Program-made: the position numbers and the translations under genes
Notes under the pieces: model-generated
Seen by the model: the letters and a program-made list of their open reading frames with translations, nothing else
Databases searched by the model: none
Told to the model about the DNA's origin: nothing
DNA from: Mactromeris polynyma
Taxonomy: Eukaryota; Mollusca; Bivalvia; Venerida; Mactridae
NCBI GenBank assembly: GCA_032209605.1
Contig: JASFXZ010000001.1
Span: 17,874,256 to 17,938,255, forward strand
Direction of reading: 5' to 3'
DNA length: 64,000 nt
In this document: piece after piece, positions 48,023-60,563 of the stretch
Layout: every line of letters begins with the position of its first letter
Position numbering within the stretch: the stretch's first letter is position 1

Positions 48023-49398
48023 AAGGGTGTAAAGAAAGTTCGTTCCTGTTTTTAAAAGGCTAATAAATAAATAACAACTCGACACATTTTGTTGACATTT
48101 TGTATTCAGTATCCTGATAGACCACCTTTATGGTGTATAACATTTTTTAACCGATATGGCATTGAATGAATTAATGAAACAAGATGGTCTGGAGAAATGT
48201 TACCCCAAGCATGACGTAAACGACGTCGTAACTGAGTCATAGTACAGGGAGCGGGATCTTTATACACTTCTGTGTCCAGAATGCTCCATAAATTCTCAAT
48301 GACATTTAGATCTGGAGAATTGCCGGGCCAGTCCTCTTTAGTTATGAAATCATTAATATTATTGTTCAACCATTGCTGTGTTTTAGCAGCTGTATGAGGG
48401 GTAGCCCCATCCTGTTGGAAAACGACTTTTCTGTTGTCTGGTACCAATCGTTTCTTGTCTATTTTATCGGTAATACCTGAACGATTTAATGCAGGCTTAA
48501 GTTCCTTTTCAAGTACATACTTTATATAGTAGTCAGCTGTAATTGACTTTCCACTTGGCACAATATGTAAACGTGACAATCCATAAGCACCCATAGCTCC
48601 CCATATCATAAGCTTGGCACTGTGCTTGACACAAGTGACGTCCGGTACATTTTCCCCTTGTGACCCCCACACTATATCATTTTGTTTATTTGGGACATGG
48701 AATAAGTGTTTTGTACTTTCATCTGAGAACACAAAATTCTCCCAATCTGCAGGTTCTAAGTGTTTGTATTTTCTAGCAAATGCCAATCTTTTCTTCATCT
48801 GTTTTTCTGTCAATAATTGAGATTTCTGTCTCTTAAATGGTTTCCACTTCTTAGTGTTTCTTAAATAATTATGAATTGACATATGAGATACCTCCTCTCC
48901 AATGCCTTTGAGATGTTTTTCAAGCTTTCTTGTTGATTTTCCACGCTTATATTTCACGCCGTCTATCACTTTCTTAACCCTACCCTCAATTTTCGTGGGA
49001 CGTCCGGACCTCATCAAATCACTCACACTGCCAACTTCCTCGAATCTGCGCTTCCATTTACGTACCCAACGCTCAGACTTTGACAACTTAAAGGCAACTT
49101 CCTTATCTGTTAGCCCAGCATCCTTGTAAGCCAACATTTGGGCACGTTCTTGCTCTGCAGTGAGTTCATTTTGTCGTCGTAATTTTGAATTGACAGGCGG
49201 CATCGTACTAGCGTTTGTTTACTTCCGCGTTTTTTATTTCCGTGACAACGGTGCGCGTGCGAACAGAACGACGTGAAATTTACTCAATATTTCCGAAATT
49301 TAGTGGTATACTACCATTTCAAATTTCATAAGATTTCGTATGATATTATAAAAAATACGATACTTTTTCTAACCGGAACGAACTTTCTTTACACCCTT
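48023..49398 (-). mobile_element. Complete Tc1/mariner-type transposon (DD37E)
   Basis: The 1376-bp element has 24-bp perfect inverted ends (AAGGGTGTAAAGAAAGTTCG plus TTCC). TA duplications flank it at 48021-48022 and 49399-49400. It contains one uninterrupted transposase gene, described separately. Intact ends, an intact ORF and a clean target duplication together point to a recent, possibly still mobile copy. Confidence 0.95.
48106..49203 (-). CDS. Tc1/mariner-superfamily transposase, DD37E
   Basis: The ORF has 365 codons from ATG 49203 to TGA 48106, without stops or frameshifts. The N-terminal part (about 15-120) has two helix-turn-helix units with the GRP linker typical of Tc1 proteins (RSGRPTK, 66-71) between them. 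The catalytic domain shows FSDES (D161), FQQDGATPH (D265) and SPDLNVIENLW (E303). There are 37 residues between the second Asp and the Glu, so the signature is DD37E rather than the DD34E of classical Tc1. The enzyme cuts out and inserts the element at TA by binding the 24-bp ends. Activity is inferred, not shown. Confidence 0.95.
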   Translation of the reverse strand: MPPVNSKLRRQNELTAEQERAQMLAYKDAGLTDKEVAFKLSKSERWVRKWKRRFEEVGSVSDLMRSGRPTKIEGRVKKVIDGVKYKRGKSTRKLEKHLKGIGEEVSHMSIHNYLRNTKKWKPFKRQKSQLLTEKQMKKRLAFARKYKHLEPADWENFVFSDESTKHLFHVPNKQNDIVWGSQGENVPDVTCVKHSAKLMIWGAMGAYGLSRLHIVPSGKSITADYYIKYVLEKELKPALNRSGITDKIDKKRLVPDNRKVVFQQDGATPHTAAKTQQWLNNNINDFITKEDWPGNSPDLNVIENLWSILDTEVYKDPAPCTMTQLRRRLRHAWGNISPDHLVSLIHSMPYRLKNVIHHKGGLSGY

Positions 49399-49409
49399 TA
49401 CTATCTTCA

Positions 49410-50700
49410 TAATCGTTAAAACAGTATACATTTTTCTCTTCAGTACATGTTACAATGGAACGGCCAGGTTGGTTGAAACAAAACTGTTTCGAAATATGAT
49501 AGTCATCACATTTTTGTCCAATAATTAATTGTTTATTCTGTCTCTGAAATTAAAGTGAATTAAGGCTTGAATTTGTTTTTCTGCACGATGGTCATGTTGA
49601 TTTTGATTGTTCTTAACATAACAGTAACAGTTGTGCTGATAATTTATCATTATTTGCAAGATGGAAGTATTGAAATTTGTTTTAAAAGAATGTTCTATGT
49701 ATTTTTTTTATTTTTCCAATACACGTCCTGGAAACTCCTAAAAATCCTGCAACAATCTCATTTTGTTGTTTTAAAATTTTAATTACCTTTAAAACTGTTG
49801 AAGAAACAATGTTGGATATATCTGGATACCTTAAACATAACATAAGGAACATAAACAGCAAGACTGCAGTGTGGTTGATACCCAAATCTGTCTTGGATAT
49901 TTCTGATTATTATTGTGGCCTTCTTTGTTCCACATTTGTTTTCACTTTTAACACATAATGACATGTTTTTTGCTGAAACAACGACAATATAATACGATTA
50001 TAATACATTACTGGTAGTTGTTGTTCCTGTTATGATTAATTGTGCTGATAAATTATGTGTATTAGTCAAAATCCCGCACCCATAGCATTTCAATTATAGG
50101 ACTTCTACGTGTACGGTACTCCCGTACCCCTCGACTCCGATTATATAGGTAAGAAACCATACCCCTTACCACTGCCATTTTAAAAAGCATCATTTGCCAC
50201 ATGAAAAAGTCCCATACTCAAAACGTACTGCAGTTAAAACAGCCTCTAATTTAGTTAAGCATGTGTAACTCACTGTTAGATATAGTGTTCTGTATATAAC
50301 ACCCTTATTGTGTAAGAGTAAATGAATGTTTTGGCCAAGAGCCATCTTCAAGAAATACTATCTATACTTTCTTTATATAATGACCATCAATTAGTCCAAT
50401 TGTTTCAATTTCATGAAGTACTAATTGAAATTTGGCAGTGGCTATGATTACGGTTGTGTACTCCCAGACTCGTGTTCTAGGATTATGTGGGTCCTGTAAC
50501 AGTTGACAATCCACATTAAATATACGACAATCATGGGAGTTTGTGTGACATTAAACCAACTACCATTTTTAGCGTAAATAATCCATAGTAATGAAACTAT
50601 ATTTTTGTCAAATTATTCTCAAGTTACAGTTATTTCCCCAAAAAATAAAATATTGACTAATGAGATAATCATTGTAAATGTTGTAGACATGTAGTCAACA
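49410..50700. other. Intergenic, nothing recognised
   Basis: AT-rich. The open frame at 49567-49782 is hydrophobic and low-complexity, without a domain or splice context. It may include upstream or intronic sequence of the PH-domain gene. Confidence 0.45.
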
Positions 50701-50705
50701 TTTTG

Positions 50706-51500
50706 TGCCGAAGGGTTAAAACAAGTGTATACGGGTGCTGAAGGGTTAAAACAAGTGTATACCGGTGCTGAAGGGTTAAAACAAGTGTATACCGGTGCTG
50801 AATGGTTAAAACAAGTGTATACCGGTTCTGAAGGGTTAAAACAAGTGTATACGGGTGCTGAAGGGTTAAAACAAGTGTATACCGGTGCTGAAGGGTTAAA
50901 ACAAGTGTATACGGGTGCTGAAGGGTTAAAACAAGTGTATACGGTTGCTGAAGCGTTAAAACAAGTGTATACCGGTGCTGAAGGGTAAAAACAAGTATAC
51001 CGGTGCTGAAGGGTTAAAACAAGTGTATACGGGTGCTGAAAGGTTAAAACATGTGTATACGGGTGCTGAAGGGTAAAAACAAGTGTATACGGGTGCTGAA
51101 GGGTTAAAACAAGTGTATACGGGTGCTGAAGGGTTAAAACAAGTGTATACCGGTGCTGAAGGGTTAAAACAAGTGTATACGGTTGCTGAAGGGTTAAAAC
51201 AAGTGTATACCAGTGCTGAAGGGTTAAAACAAGTGTATACGGGTGCTGAAGGGTTAAAACAAGTGTATACGGGTGCTGAAGGGTTAAAACAAGTGTATAC
51301 CAGTGCTGAAGGGTTAAAACAAGTGTATACCGGTGCTGAAGGGTTAAAACAAGTGTATACGGGTGCTGAAGGGTAAAAACAAGTATACCGGTGCTGAAGG
51401 GTTAAAACAAGTGTATACCGGTGCTAAAGGGTTAAACAAGTGTATACCGGTGCTGAAGGGTTAGAACAAATATACCGGTGCTGAAGGGTTAATAAAACAA
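50706..51500. repeat. 30-bp minisatellite, about 26 copies
   Basis: The unit is GGGTTAAAACAAGTGTATAC plus CGGTGCTGAA. A few indels (GGGTAAAAACAAG, AGTATACC) break the frame three or four times. The plus strand reads a decapeptide VYTGAEGLKQ. It lies just upstream of the first coding exon of the PH gene. Confidence 0.97.
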
Positions 51501-51534
51501 GCGTAAATGTATACCATTAATGATTTATAAGTGA

Positions 51535-51572
51535 GGTAATTATTGTAAATGTGGGAACTATCTATTGCTGTT
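51535..51572. mobile_element. Terminal fragment of the 23.9-kb inverted-repeat element
   Basis: GAGGTAATTATTGTAAATGT followed by GGGAACTATCTATTG closely matches the right terminus of the element at 23870-24209. Only this end is seen here, so it is a solo remnant. Confidence 0.5.
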
Positions 51573-51761
51573 TCAGGAGCCCACATAACTGATAAGCAGA
51601 GACAGTGACTAATCACTAAAATCATGTAACATGACCATGCAGATTTATGATATTATTTTGTACATTACTTTTGTATTATGTTATACATGTAGAAATATAT
51701 TATTGAATTACAAATAATATCTATTTCAGTATATTGCCAATAGGGTAGAAAGTTTGTCAAG

Positions 51762-54700
51762 ATGTCGGTAGTGAAGGAGGGCTATGTAAAAAGACACAGT
51801 AGTAAGTGGAATTAACTCCAGAATGTTTTTATCTGAATATCATTCATGTTTTCAATGTCTATAGAGAAATCTGTGTTGCATATAAATGTGAAGATAAATA
51901 AGAAATTAAATTTGATATTGGCTAAATTGAAATATGTCAACTATTGATAAGATCTTTCGAGCAATAAAAAATCTTTTAAAGAGTAAAATTTTAATTACTA
52001 GAATAACTGTTGGTTGTGTAAGAATATCTGGATAGGAATTTATCAATATTGCATCTTAATATGTATGTGTTAATTCACCAAAATAGGTTGAGAATGATAT
52101 TTGAGCATGGAGACTGTTTCATTGATTAAGATTTATTTCCTTGGACCCTAGTGTTCTTTTATAAGGTATATGAACATCTGTTGTAATCATTTTCTTTCTG
52201 CATTGAATACATGTCAGATGATGACAAGTGTCAAATTCTTAATTTGGCCTATTTGTCTCTTCTGCTTTATTCATTCTGAAAGATTTTGTGAATTTCAATA
52301 TTGTATGGTGATATTTTTTTCAGAAAATATGTTTTCCGGTGGATGGAATGACATTTATTTAAAGCTGTATTCTGACAGTAACTTGTTAGCTTACAAGAAA
52401 CATGGTGAAAGAGATCCTAAAGTACAAATATGCATGAAGGTATGGCTGGGTTCAATGTTTGAAACTTATACTGTATTTTAAAGGTCTTAGATATTTCAAT
52501 TGTTTCGCACAAAATGTTGTAACTAAACTTTAATAAATAAGCACCAACAGTTAAGATCTCTCCCAATATTTGATGCAAGTAAAATCCTGTTGGCTAGGAA
52601 TCATGACCTGCTCTGTACATTGTTCTTGTTTCGTACATTAGACTATGAACAGACTATCGATACATTGGTAGTATGATTCAGTGTTTTTTTTCAGGACTAC
52701 TGAAATTCCCGTCTCCAAAATGATCATATATTTCCCATCTTCTGAGTCAACTTTTCCCACTCGCAGCATTGTAAAATTGTATGTGCTTTCATTCAGAAAG
52801 CCGAATCATTGACCAGAAATATCACATATCTCGTGATACTGTTCTATATATGTATGTTAATTCCACTGAAAGGTAATGTATACAATGTTTAGAAACAATA
52901 ATATAAACTGTGTAATGTAAATTATTGTCTGCCACCATTCTCCTTAAAGGGAAAAAATTATCATTACACATTATTACCTAGAGAAAATTTGGATAAAAAA
53001 TCCTTCAACAGATCAATCATTATATGTATTAATTTTCATGTTTAAACTGATAAAGTTACTGTTTCACACTTTACATAAGTGTGTATCATTATTAAATTTT
53101 GATGTTTGTTTTTTATCATTTCTGTACTATTTTGCTTTGTACTTTGACAAATTGTTGTATGGACGAGGAGCCTTGCTCAAAACAAAATACAATTTATGTT
53201 CTGTTCCTATAACATTCGTAATCTGTGGGACAAACATCGAAAACACCATCATTTATGTATGTAGTCATTTAACCGTCGAGTGTTCTTGGTATTCCAACTA
53301 GTCATAACTTGTTTTTTCTGTACATGTAACCGTTCAGTGTCAGGTATTGAATGAATAAATATTTTCCAAGATGATTGATCTTTATATAATTGATTAATTC
53401 TTCCAACATATTTATTACAGGATGTAAGCAAACATTTTGCCTATGGAGAACATGCAGCGAAGAACTTTAAGGAGATGCCTCAGTTACCACCGGGAGGCAA
53501 TGTCAATTTTATCCTGGCAATACCAGAAAAACCTAGTCACAAAGCAAAACCTCATTTTTTCCTGATGAGTAACGAACAGCAGTTGCAGTAGGTTTAAGAT
53601 TTATTGATAATTTAAGTATAATTTCTGGAACAGTTTCTGTCCGTGTCGTATGTCTACAGGGCCTGAAATGTTGGTATATAAGTTATATATTATATTCTTG
53701 TTCTTTATCTTTATAAGAGTATTTATCATATCTGAATCATGAAAACCAATATGAAGCAGGGCACATGTTTGACTATTTTGGAGGCCGTTTATCAGTACCA
53801 TTCCCCTAGTAATGTAATGTGTTTTCTCCCTATTTCCATCTAAAATTCCCTTCACAAAAAAAAGAAAATTCTTGTTGGGGTTGGTCCAAATTTCTTTAAA
53901 TCTATTAAGACATTTGTCAGAAATTACTGTATACTTGTTGTAACTCATTTAAAACAGTAGAAAAAGTTTTAGGAAATTAACAAAAATTAACATCTAAGAT
54001 TGGGTTGAAATTCCCCTTTTTCATCTGTCAAGGACACAAAATTCCATCAGGTTGGTACTGGTATCAGTCCCCAAAAGCTGTCTAGTGCCCTGTGAATAGT
54101 TTTGCTCAAACTGTATGTATTGTATTTGTTGCTTTACCCATTCATCGAACCCTCAGTATTTCCATATCAGTGCTGCTGTACGATTTCCAACCTCTTCTTT
54201 AAGTGACGTCATTTCCAGAAATGCACATAGGATGTCACCATGTACAGACAGTAAGCAATATTTGCCCCATGTGGCAATATGAATACGAAGTGACCATATG
54301 GAGTAAATATTGTTTCCTGCTTTCAAACAGTGTTGTCACATGTTGTGTTTTCTTGAAATGACGTCACTTCCAGAGGAGGTTGTAAATCCCATAGCAGCGC
54401 TTATATATGTTATACCAGTCATTCAGTAAGTTCTTTTGTATAGAGTACTGTTATGATGTTTGAATAATTGATAACTTCTTGTACCTTAACTTTAGCAAAC
54501 TTGAATACATGTAGTCTTTAATTATTGAGATTTTGTATTGGGAATGGAATTTTTTAAATAATCGAACTTTTATATTTTGTGAAATGTTCAATGTTCATAC
54601 CATCATAGAAGTTTTTGTTAAGTCATGACATTTTTACTATGTAGTCCCAAGTTATTCTAAGCAGCTGCATGGAACATTATTTTGATATCAATTTGAGGGT

Positions 54701-57700
54701 TTGACTCTTTCCATTGATTCCTCTGTAATTGCTTCTTTATCAAACTTGAGTTAAAATTGTTTTGCCCCATCCTGTGAATTGCTTACTCATGTAGTAGATG
54801 AAATCCAGAGTGTACTTAACATTGGTTTTTACCAGGGATAGTGACCCGATACAAACAAAGTTTGATCATGGAATTATTGAATTTCGGTCAGTCGTTAAAT
54901 CCTGCTTTTGTTTTCATTGCGATTCGAGCACCATGTTAATGGTATATATATCTAGAGTGTATCTGTTGAGACAGCAACTGGTACAAAGGTACACAACTGT
55001 GTATAGAGACCCGTCTCAGCATTGCCACCATTAGACAGTTGTAAGACTTAGCTTAACATCTTGTTATCAGAAACTTGAGTTTTGAGACTTGCAGACCTTG
55101 AACTTAGTAGTTTGAAGATTCTTTGGTTGTCTATTTAAAAGTGATATGCTTCAGGATTTCATTGTTATCAAACAAGATTTTCTTTATATTTTAGTGACTG
55201 GATGGGAGCCATTTGTTCAACAGTAAGTACACTATACATTGCATATATTTGTGTAACATTCATAAGTTCAATTCATATAATCCATACCAACTTATTTTCT
55301 CTCACTTTGATATGAAAGCATTTTTAATATGCTTAATTGAATCACTGTCTGAGTCCACTTTATTACATGCTATATTATGAAGTATCGGGGGTTCCATTTA
55401 ACCGTGTAGTTGACCCTTTGACAACTGGAATTTCCAAAAGCCACATATTGACCATAAGGATTTTGGCTGAAGTGTCAATTTTTCTCTAAATTATACATAA
55501 TTTGGGCTATAAAATGGTAAAATCTAGTCAATTATATCTAACTGACTCTTGAGATTCAGCACCTAACAGAACCACTGATTTGGTGCTGTCCTAGATTGTA
55601 GCTAAGTAATATGCTCACCAACAAGTCCTAAGTTCAGTGGTAGTCACCTTATTTACTACAGTAGCTCAGTGCTGTGTTTCATTGTATTATCAATACCACT
55701 TGTGGCATTTTGCTTAGTTGTATTCATCAGTTGATTTAATGATAAAAATACGTTACAGGATATATAGATGTAAAATTCATCTGACTTATAAATGGAGTGA
55801 TAAAAGTAGTTGAACTGACGCTTCATGCACTGAGGCAAACAGAGACACTCTATTTTAGTTTCTGATAAATTTCCTTTTTGTATTTAGCTTGATTTGTTTC
55901 ATGATGATGAAGCGTATTTTGTGGTAAGTCAAATAAACACAATATACTAGCTTCTGAATTACTTCAATGTTTTATAATTTTCAGTTACCAGCACGTTCAC
56001 AAGCCCCTGTACAGCCATCCATGGCCCAGAATGTTAGTGCCCCGCCACTACCTTATATGGCCCCAGCAGGTGGACCACTCATGCCTCAACCTCAAATAGG
56101 ATTTGCAAATATGGGTAAGTCACAGTAAAATCACAATAATGCGACCACTCTTGGGACTCTTGAAAAAATGGTTATATTATTGATTTGGTCTTAATATTGA
56201 GGTTGAATATATAGCAAAATTGTGAAAATGGACTTGAAAAATTATGTAATAAAATTTGAGGTAATCTTATTATTGAGGTGGACTTTAAGTGAAGTTTTAC
56301 TGTACTTATTTGCTTATATTTATGCAGAAATTATTCCTCATTAACTTATTATCAAATATGGGTCATGACTTGTATGTTTATCTTCTTTTAAAGATGTGCC
56401 ATTTATTCTGCTGTGTGTGCCAAAGTTGTGTTTAATGTTTCAGTCACCTCTCTGTAGAGACCACTTTATGGATTGAGAATCAGTGATCATTATTAGCAGC
56501 TTGTCTTTATGAAGTATTATAAATGCAATGATAATTCGTTTGGAAGATAAGGCTATGGCATTTAGGATCTGGATAACGTTATGTACATTGTTTATTATTA
56601 AAATTCTTATGTGGTTGAGATTTCTTGGTAAAATCTTAACATACATTGCAGGTCCTGTCCCTCCTCCTGCTGGGTACCAGCCACAATATGCCACCCAACC
56701 AATGGGCTCATACCCACAACAGCCTGCACCTGGTTACCCACAACAGCAACCATATCCTACTCAGCAGCCTTACCCAGTACAGCAACAATACCCAACTCAA
56801 CCTGCTGGCTATCCTCAACAGCCCTACTATGGACAACAACGTAAGTGTCTTCCTTCTATCTATTCAACATATCTACATTTTGGATTAACCAAATACATTT
56901 ATAGATGAAGACAAGTTAGTGATTTTCCTTTATATAATACAGCAGCTTCTGTCATCTTTTACTAGACTAGAATTAATCTGGGTTTTTTCAATGCAACCCA
57001 CAAAACTCTCTGTCAAACTAAAGGCCTGTGGCAGTTAAGATTTGGCTGAGGCAAGTCAAACATCATTAAACAAGGAATATTTCATACATTAAAAGTTATG
57101 TGCTCAAATCAGATTTTAGAGATGAATTTAATTTCAAAGGCTGCTTCAGGAAATCTGAAAAGATCAAGGAAGAAACGTGTTTTAAAACCAAGGTAACAGT
57201 TAAAATCACAATCAAACTGTTGTTAACCTATGAAAATGAACAATGGAAGTTGAGGATATTCATGTTTTGTATCCGCAGCGTATGGACAACAGCAGTATCA
57301 GCAAGCTCCAGCAGGGTATGCACAAGGCGGGTATGCACAAGGCGGATATGCCCAGCCTCCAGGTCAACAAGTCGTGTATGTAAATGATCAACATAAGAAG
57401 AAAGGTGGATTCCCCGGTGGTAATAAGGGCAAAATGGCTGCAGGTATGTTTGATTGTTGCTGGTGAGACAGTTTATACTCATAGCAATTAACTACTGTCA
57501 TTTTTGGATTAGTGAAATGTGGACTAGTCTGAAGTATCATTTGAATTTGAACACAATTGGAGTTTTAAAAGGGATAAGAGAAATTCGGAGATGGTCTATA
57601 ACTATATAAAATGACGCAGTTTACCAGTAAACTGGCCTTTCTATAGTATAGACCTTTTAGTCTCTTTATCTGTTTGCCTTATTAAAAAAACATTCCATGT

Positions 57701-58230
57701 ATATATTATGCAGTAACAGTTAACTGTATAAAATAGAGAAGTTTTTAAATAGGATCTTCTCCACTAATGAATCAAGGTGAATTTGTTTACTTTATAATTA
57801 TTAAACCTGTTTAGAACAACAAGCACTTTGATAGGATTGCATAATGAGTAAAGCCTCATGAAGTTTTGGTGAAGAAAATTTTGTGAGAAATAATCCCGTT
57901 TGTCAACATAAACGGTCATTTTCTGCTAAATGGAAGCTTTATATCAGCTGTCATATTTCTCTCATAGTTGATACTTATAATCATACTGTGGTTAAATGAT
58001 CACTGATTCACTACTATATCCCTGTCATTAATACCTGTTAATTTCTCAATGTAGGTCTGATTGGTGGAGCTGCCGTGGGTTATGGTGCGAGTCGAATGAT
58101 GGGTGGAGGTATGTTTGGGGGTGGATTTGGCCCCTTTGGTATGGGTCGATGTGGAAGTTGGAGCTCTATGAGCAGTTTTGGAAGTAGGGGAAGCTTCGGT
58201 AGTTGTGGCAGTTTTGGAAGCTTTGATTAA
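51762..58230 (+). CDS. PH-domain protein with Pro/Gln/Tyr-rich and Gly/Phe/Ser-rich C-terminal half
   Basis: Exons: 51762-51801, 52324-52439, 53421-53587, 55195-55222, 55888-55923, 55985-56114, 56652-56840, 57279-57443, 58055-58230. GT-AG junctions and phases all agree, giving 348 residues. Residues about 4-117 form a pleckstrin-homology domain: EGYVKRHS opens strand 1, GGWNDIYLKLYSDSNLLAYKK covers strands 2-3, and DWMGAI with the invariant Trp (W110) is the closing helix. Residues 174-275 are rich in Pro, Gln, Tyr and Gly, with GYPQQ- and GGYAQ-type repeats. After a basic patch (HKKKGG, NKGKMA), the tail is hydrophobic and Gly-rich (GLIGGAAVGYG), then runs MMGGGMFGGGFG and Ser/Phe/Gly to the end. 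PH domains bind phosphoinositides or proteins, so a membrane-linked adaptor role is inferred. An acceptor AG at 51727-51729 shows a non-coding first exon lies upstream. No named orthologue recognised. Confidence 0.87.
54169..54401. mobile_element. 233-bp MITE in an intron of the PH-domain gene
   Basis: It matches the element at 8165-8399 closely along its whole length and in the same orientation, sharing blocks such as CGATTTCCAACCTCTTCTTT and GTGACCATATGGAGTAAATA. The ends are inverted repeats (AGTGCTGCTG and CAGCGCT). The target duplication is unclear here, unlike at the first copy. Confidence 0.85.
55386..55577. mobile_element. Diverged copy of a hAT-like MITE, PH-gene intron 4
   Basis: It is the reverse complement of the element at 60564-60715, with shared blocks GGCTATAAAATGGTAAAA and TTGAGATTCAGCACCTA. 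It is about 40 bases longer through small insertions, and its terminal CAGGG is degraded. Confidence 0.7.
56123..56302. mobile_element. CAGTAAAAC-family MITE, copy 2, PH-gene intron 6
   Basis: It begins CAGTAAAATC and ends GAAGTTTTACTG, with the interior GGTCTTAATATTGAGGTTGA shared with the copy at 1032-1198. The left flank is CA rather than TA, so that target base appears mutated. It starts only eight bases after the exon 6 donor. Confidence 0.75.
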
Positions 58231-58356
58231 GAAATTATGAACACAGACTAAATAACGAAATGAAAGCGTCTCATCAATTGATTATTAACCTGAAAAACAC
58301 GATACTGCATCTGTGAGCTGTAATAGATGTTTGCAGTAAATGGGAGTATAAGCAAT

Positions 58357-58362
58357 AATAAA
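58357..58362 (+). terminator. Candidate poly(A) signal of the PH-domain gene
   Basis: AATAAA lies 127 bases after the stop codon. Further AATAAA hexamers occur later (for example near 60519), so a longer 3' UTR is possible. Confidence 0.4.
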
Positions 58363-60563
58363 TGGATACCATATGTGTGACAGAGTTTCATACCTTTCTC
58401 TGGTTGTGTTTAATTATCTGTGGAAACAGTTACATTTTCGTCATGAATTTGAGTATTAAGAACTCATAAATCTTTAATGGATATAAACGGTAGATAAGTC
58501 TGAAATGTGTTGCTCTGGCTTGTGTTGTGTGATTTAGTGACTTTGTAATTCTATTACTTCAAGGTGTGTTATATTGAGGATTTGGAATGTGTGTTGTTTT
58601 AGTATTCTGTGACGATCATCTTATATTTTTATTACACGGGTTATTATTGATATTTGATATTCTTTCTAGTTAGCTCCACTTTTTACACACTATATGGATG
58701 AAAATTAATGAAATTTTCTCCACTTTTTGATAAAATATTGGTTTAATTCATAGCTTAGAAATGTCCGAAAGTTACTGATTGTAGAAATTGTCTTTAAGTA
58801 AACAGACAAAGCAGGCCTTGGCTCTGAAAGCTTTTATGTTCGAGAAGCGGTTTTGACAAGAAAGGTTCAGACTTTACTACAACATGATAAAGTAATAAAG
58901 TATTGGTGCAGAAGTCAGTACCGGTAGTGTATTCATGGTAGGAGAAAAAGGTTTTGCTTTAAGTCTATGTTCCTTTATATTTGTTATAAAGGTATAATTA
59001 TATGTTAATACATATTCATGTAAGAAACATATTAATTGTTTATTGCTATATATTATATGATATTTTTGTTAAATTGCTGCTATGCAGTTTTTAGTTATTT
59101 TATATGAAGAAAGTAAAGTTGTATCAACTTAATTTATGTTGGTCGCATTTGTATTGCAAGTACTTTAATTTATTTATAAGTTAGTAAAAAGGGGCAATGT
59201 AAAACACTGAAACCAGAGTGTTTTGTTATTTTTATCAAAGTTTATGATTTAAGAAAGATCCAATATTTATTTTGTTTTTTGTAACTGAAAATGTTTTAGA
59301 ATGTTGAAGAGAAATGTTTTGTATATATAGAACTGTAAACAACACAATCATCGGTCATTCTGAAAAAGATAAATGATTGTGTTCCCCAAGTGACCCATGG
59401 AAATTAACCCCAACTCAGTTTCTTTTGGGCAGGTTTGTTTCATGACTTCAAAATGTTTACAAATGACTTGCTTACTGGCCCACCATGCACATTTTGCCAA
59501 GTAGCCCCACAAACAATTTTCGTGTGGTGAATCTTATTTTCACTTTTATTTGGTATAAAATCTGCTATTGTAAGATCCATGATCATTTACCTATGTTTTA
59601 CGGAGTTATATTTATGTACACTTGATATTAGTTTTGAAGAATATATAGAGATTATTAAATATGTGTTTTACTATTGATAAACATGTTTAACAAGTTTTAT
59701 ACATTGATATGATGCAAGTCTCTGGTCAGCGTCATTTTCTTGATTCCATGAGCTCAATAAATTTAAACTATACAACTCAAAATTTGGTTTATCAGCTGAT
59801 AGCACATCCAAACTTGACCTCAACGTTTAGTTGCCATGTAGATTTTCAGTTCTTACATGTGCACTGCAATATGATTTTTACAGCACAGTATAAACAGACG
59901 CAGTTATGTGGTAACCAAATATTTCATGGCAGATATTTTGTCATTTGCCTACTCTTAAATGTCTTAGTTTTGTTAGATATGAATATAAATGTGATTATTA
60001 CCATTAATTGTTAAATAATTAGCAACTGTTAATTTATTCGATCTTTTATGTAATTATGTACAAAAATGGTAATGAATCTATCAAGTTTTCTTTCGTCATG
60101 TTGAACTGTTGTGGTACAAATTTTAGCTCATATTTGTATGTTAGTTGTTATTTGTAACATGTATTACATGCGTTCCGACAATACCTTCTATACATTATTA
60201 TGTTTTCTGTATTTCTTGATTTTGTACATATTTTGATAGCAAATCACCACATTTTTGTTCAGAATTGTAGTCAGCTTTATAGTTATATTTTGATAGGCAG
60301 TGGAACATTATTTTGCACTAGTGACTTGAGTGTGTTGTGTTTTTATATTGATGCACATTTTGGTTTAATTCTATGAGATATCTTTCAGCAGTTGATCACC
60401 AGTGTCAGGCAATCAGTTGTGAAGAATATATCAGAAGGACATTTATTCTCTTATTTATAAAAGAATAACTTATTTTATGTGTAGTATAAATAGGACTCAT
60501 ATAATACTCCCAATATAAATAAAATATTATGGTTATTAGTGGATAGAAATTATGAATAATAAT
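58363..60563. other. 3' flank or long 3' UTR of the PH gene, no coding feature
   Basis: T-rich sequence with poly-T runs and scattered ATTTA motifs, compatible with a long 3' UTR or flank. The open frame at 59709-60014 has no recognisable domain. Confidence 0.4.

Noticed and set aside
50725..51376. VYTGAEGLKQ repeat ORFs as a structural protein gene
   Set aside because: The frame is broken several times by indels in the array, and nothing unique flanks it.
27401..51500. CRISPR-like arrays
   Set aside because: The repeats are contiguous without unique spacers and lie in an intron-rich animal genome. They are minisatellites.
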